From: Pleurobrachia bachei
Taxonomy: Eukaryota > Ctenophora > Tentaculata > Cydippida > Pleurobrachiidae
Direction: 5' to 3'
Length of the DNA: 21,651 nucleotides
NCBI GenBank assembly: GCA_000695325.1
Contig: AVPN01001047.1
Coordinates: forward strand, 3,891 to 25,541
Shown here piece after piece: positions 19,982 to 21,651 of this stretch; position 1 is the stretch's first letter, and every line of letters starts with the position of its first letter. The notes below the pieces were generated by a model. It was not told where the DNA came from. It saw only the letters and a list, made by a program, of their open reading frames with translations, and made no database searches. The translations under genes and the position numbers were made by a program.

Positions 19982-20115
19982 TGATTTACAGGTAGTAGTA
20001 GCCAAGCATCTAGCAATGCAATATTCCATCGTCAGGAATACCCAACCACTCGTCATGGTGTCGGTAATGACGTCAGTAGTGTCCTTGATCTTATAGTTCT
20101 TGATGATACACGAAT
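19982..20115 (-). CDS. Exon 26, inverted copy
   Basis: Reverse complement of exon 26, but reading from the donor side the bases are TGATTTACAGGTAGTAGTAG, keeping TTTCK-type codons. Acceptor CTTCTAG and donor GTAAGT are intact on the minus strand. Confidence 0.6.
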
Positions 20116-20734
20116 CTAGAAGTAATTGGGGGAACCATGGTAACTCGGTGAACTAGTTGGTCAGTATGGTAATGCGGTTTTTGGCCAAAAACTCGGAAAT
20201 GGCTCACTATAGACCATCCATTCCTTCATAAAACTTAAAAACATGCATGTTCCGGTTCATATAGTGTCATTTTCAAGTTTCTAGGACCACCCTGGAACCG
20301 AAAACTGGCGTTTGGGAAGTGCTACTTCCCATGCGCAAGGGTCAAATCGTTAATTGCCCGTCGATTAGTCTAAATTACGTCCAATTTCAAAAAATTTTTG
20401 GGATTTTTCATTTGACTTTGAGGTCATTTGTCACACCTAGACAAACGATCGGCTAAATTAAAAAATTGGAGCACCCTAATCATTATACTTAAAACCCCCA
20501 AAGGTCATTTGTCACACCTAGACAAACGATCAGCTAAATTAAAAAATTGGAGCACCCTAATCATTATACTTAAAACCCCCAACTACTTCTTATAGATTCA
20601 TGTATCATACTAAACCTCCAACTACTTCTACAATTAGATTACCAAAAAACTGACCAATAAGTTTAAAACAAGTTTATCAAAACATCTGACCAACTAGTTC
20701 ACCGAGTTACCATGGTTCCCCCAATTACTTCTAG

Positions 20735-20868
20735 ATTCGTGTATCATCAAGAACTATAAGATCAAGGACACTACTGACGTCATTACCGACACCATGACGA
20801 GTGGTTGGGTATTCCTGACGATGGAATATTGCATTGCTAGATGCTTGGCTACTACTACCTGTAAATCA
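20735..20868 (+). CDS. Exon 26, third copy
   Basis: Same length, frame and splice sites as 18501-18634. It is in the orientation of the gene and could be used in a longer transcript, if the structure is real. Confidence 0.6.
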
Positions 20869-21174
20869 GTAAGTATTAATTAATATTAAATAAGTAATAA
20901 TTAATCAATATTAAATACTAAACATATATAAATTGAAATATCTTATACAACCATCACATTAAACTTATTCCCAAATTCTACCCGCTAATACCTGATCTTG
21001 GTAGGCAATGGTAGCTGATCATGTAGATGTTTATGTAATGAAGCTTGTTTCTTATAATGCCCCCCCCCCCTTGCCCAGAGATGTCTGAAATCGGCTACAT
21101 CCCCCTACCCCTGGACGTTCTTTTGAATCACGCCTAATGAAGCTTGTTTCTTATAATGCCCCCCCCCCCTTCAG

Positions 21175-21289
21175 ATCACATGGAAGTCAGAGGTGTGTAC
21201 TATGCACACCAACTCATTTTACGATGATCACACCACTAAGTTGGAATCTGTCGCTTATTCAGATTCTGTGGACATGGCCTGCTTAAAAG
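21175..21289 (+). CDS. Exon 27, third copy
   Basis: Same as 18842-18956. It is preceded by two poly-C tracts (the insertion described at 19713) instead of one. Leaves phase 1 with no recognisable following exon. Confidence 0.6.
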
Positions 21290-21407
21290 GTAAACAGCTT
21301 GTCATGTTCTAACACTCCTTTTCATTCGTAAAGAAGGGTGGACATGTGGCCTGCTTAAAAGGTAGGGGGGGGGAGACACACTGAAGTTGGGCGCGCTCGT
21401 TCACATC

Positions 21408-21590
21408 TCAACCTCGCGAGACACACTGAAGTTCGAAGTTCGAAGTTTCGCGGAAAAGTTCGAAGTTCCGTGAAAACCCATTTTCGGCTGATAAGTCATT
21501 TGAAAGAGCTACTGGTACATCTTTCGAGGTGTCCTTTATCCATACTGTGTCAATTTCACCGTTTTTGAACTTTTTGGTGAATTGGGACAA
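21408..21590 (-). other. Third copy of the 60-codon open frame
   Basis: Same frame as at 19075-19257, starting at a TTG next to the second palindrome centre. Treated as part of the repeat. Confidence 0.25.
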
Positions 21591-21651
21591 AAGTGACCGA
21601 ATTAGCCAAAAAGTTCAAAAACAGTGAAATTGACTCAGTATGGATAAAGGA

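Larger units (their letters stand above)
18452..20164. repeat. Large inverted repeat (palindrome), ~0.8-0.9 kb arms
   Basis: Left arm 18452-19244 and right arm 19273-20164 are near-perfect reverse complements around a 28-bp spacer. The right arm is about 100 bp longer because of an internal insertion/duplication near 19713-19813. Both PAN exons lie in each arm. The arms end where the right arm switches abruptly to forward sequence at 20165. Confidence 0.92.
20165..21651 (+). repeat. Third, forward copy of the unit II/palindrome arm region
   Basis: Corresponds to 18013-19310 with the right-arm insertion. An ~80-bp segment (GTCATTTGTCACACCTAGAC onward) is doubled at about 20423-20581. At 21592 the sequence again crosses the palindrome centre and continues into a reverse arm that differs from the first (ACAGTGAAATTGACTCAG versus ACGGTGAAATTGACACAG). 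The window ends there. Confidence 0.9.

Noticed and set aside
1-21651. tRNA or rRNA genes
   Set aside because: No cloverleaf with conserved A/B boxes and no rRNA-like block was seen by eye.

Overview
This window looks like nuclear DNA of an AT-rich metazoan. Coding sequence is split into short exons (about 50-350 bp, plus one of 645 bp) bounded by GT...AG introns. The introns are full of TTAATTAA runs, minisatellites and miniature inverted-repeat elements. One exon set clearly encodes the middle of CCDC39, a motile-cilium protein, so the organism has or had motile cilia. The other gene is a modular extracellular type of protein (discoidin-like, Ig-like and PAN/apple-like segments), typical of animals. 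I cannot name the phylum from the sequence.

Layout. 1-114 is a hairpin element. From about 415 to 18956 the + strand carries at least 26 successive exons whose phases chain together almost everywhere into one open frame. They form one large gene, partial at both ends of what I can see. Its order is: an unrecognised N-terminal segment (415-1531, with a second copy of the third exon at 4571-4923); a discoidin (F5/8 C)-like galactose-binding fold (about 5470-7279); several Ig-like, cysteine/tryptophan-bearing segments (7842-14377); and PAN/apple-like cysteine modules (14572-18956). No signal peptide or membrane segment is visible, so location and function are inferred from domain type only.

Between the two copies of the third exon (1920-3356) lie four intact exons of CCDC39, an unrelated coiled-coil gene, on the same strand and without their own start or end. 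The flanks (1068-1894 and 4394-5262) are a direct duplication, and the stretch 3360-4390 is an alternating repeat.

The introns hold several repeat systems. There are three copies of a ~170 bp TA-flanked MITE, and about eight copies or fragments of a second element with GGAACCGACCGAA ends. A 1.67 kb foldback element (9758-11428) has long arms of 11-bp subrepeats, an 8-bp target duplication and an assembly gap of Ns (10117-10979) in its loop. Several minisatellites include the exon/intron boundary itself. Short duplications that copy an exon edge together with its splice site recur at no fewer than eight exons.

The last third is structurally unstable. A ~1.84 kb tandem duplication (14836-16674 and 16719-18562) is followed by a large inverted repeat (18452-20164, centre about 19258). 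Then comes a third, forward copy (20165-21651) that runs into another palindrome at the window edge. The last two PAN exons are therefore present three times (+, -, +). This could be real biology or partly an assembly/haplotype artefact; sequence differences between copies argue against a simple exact artefact.
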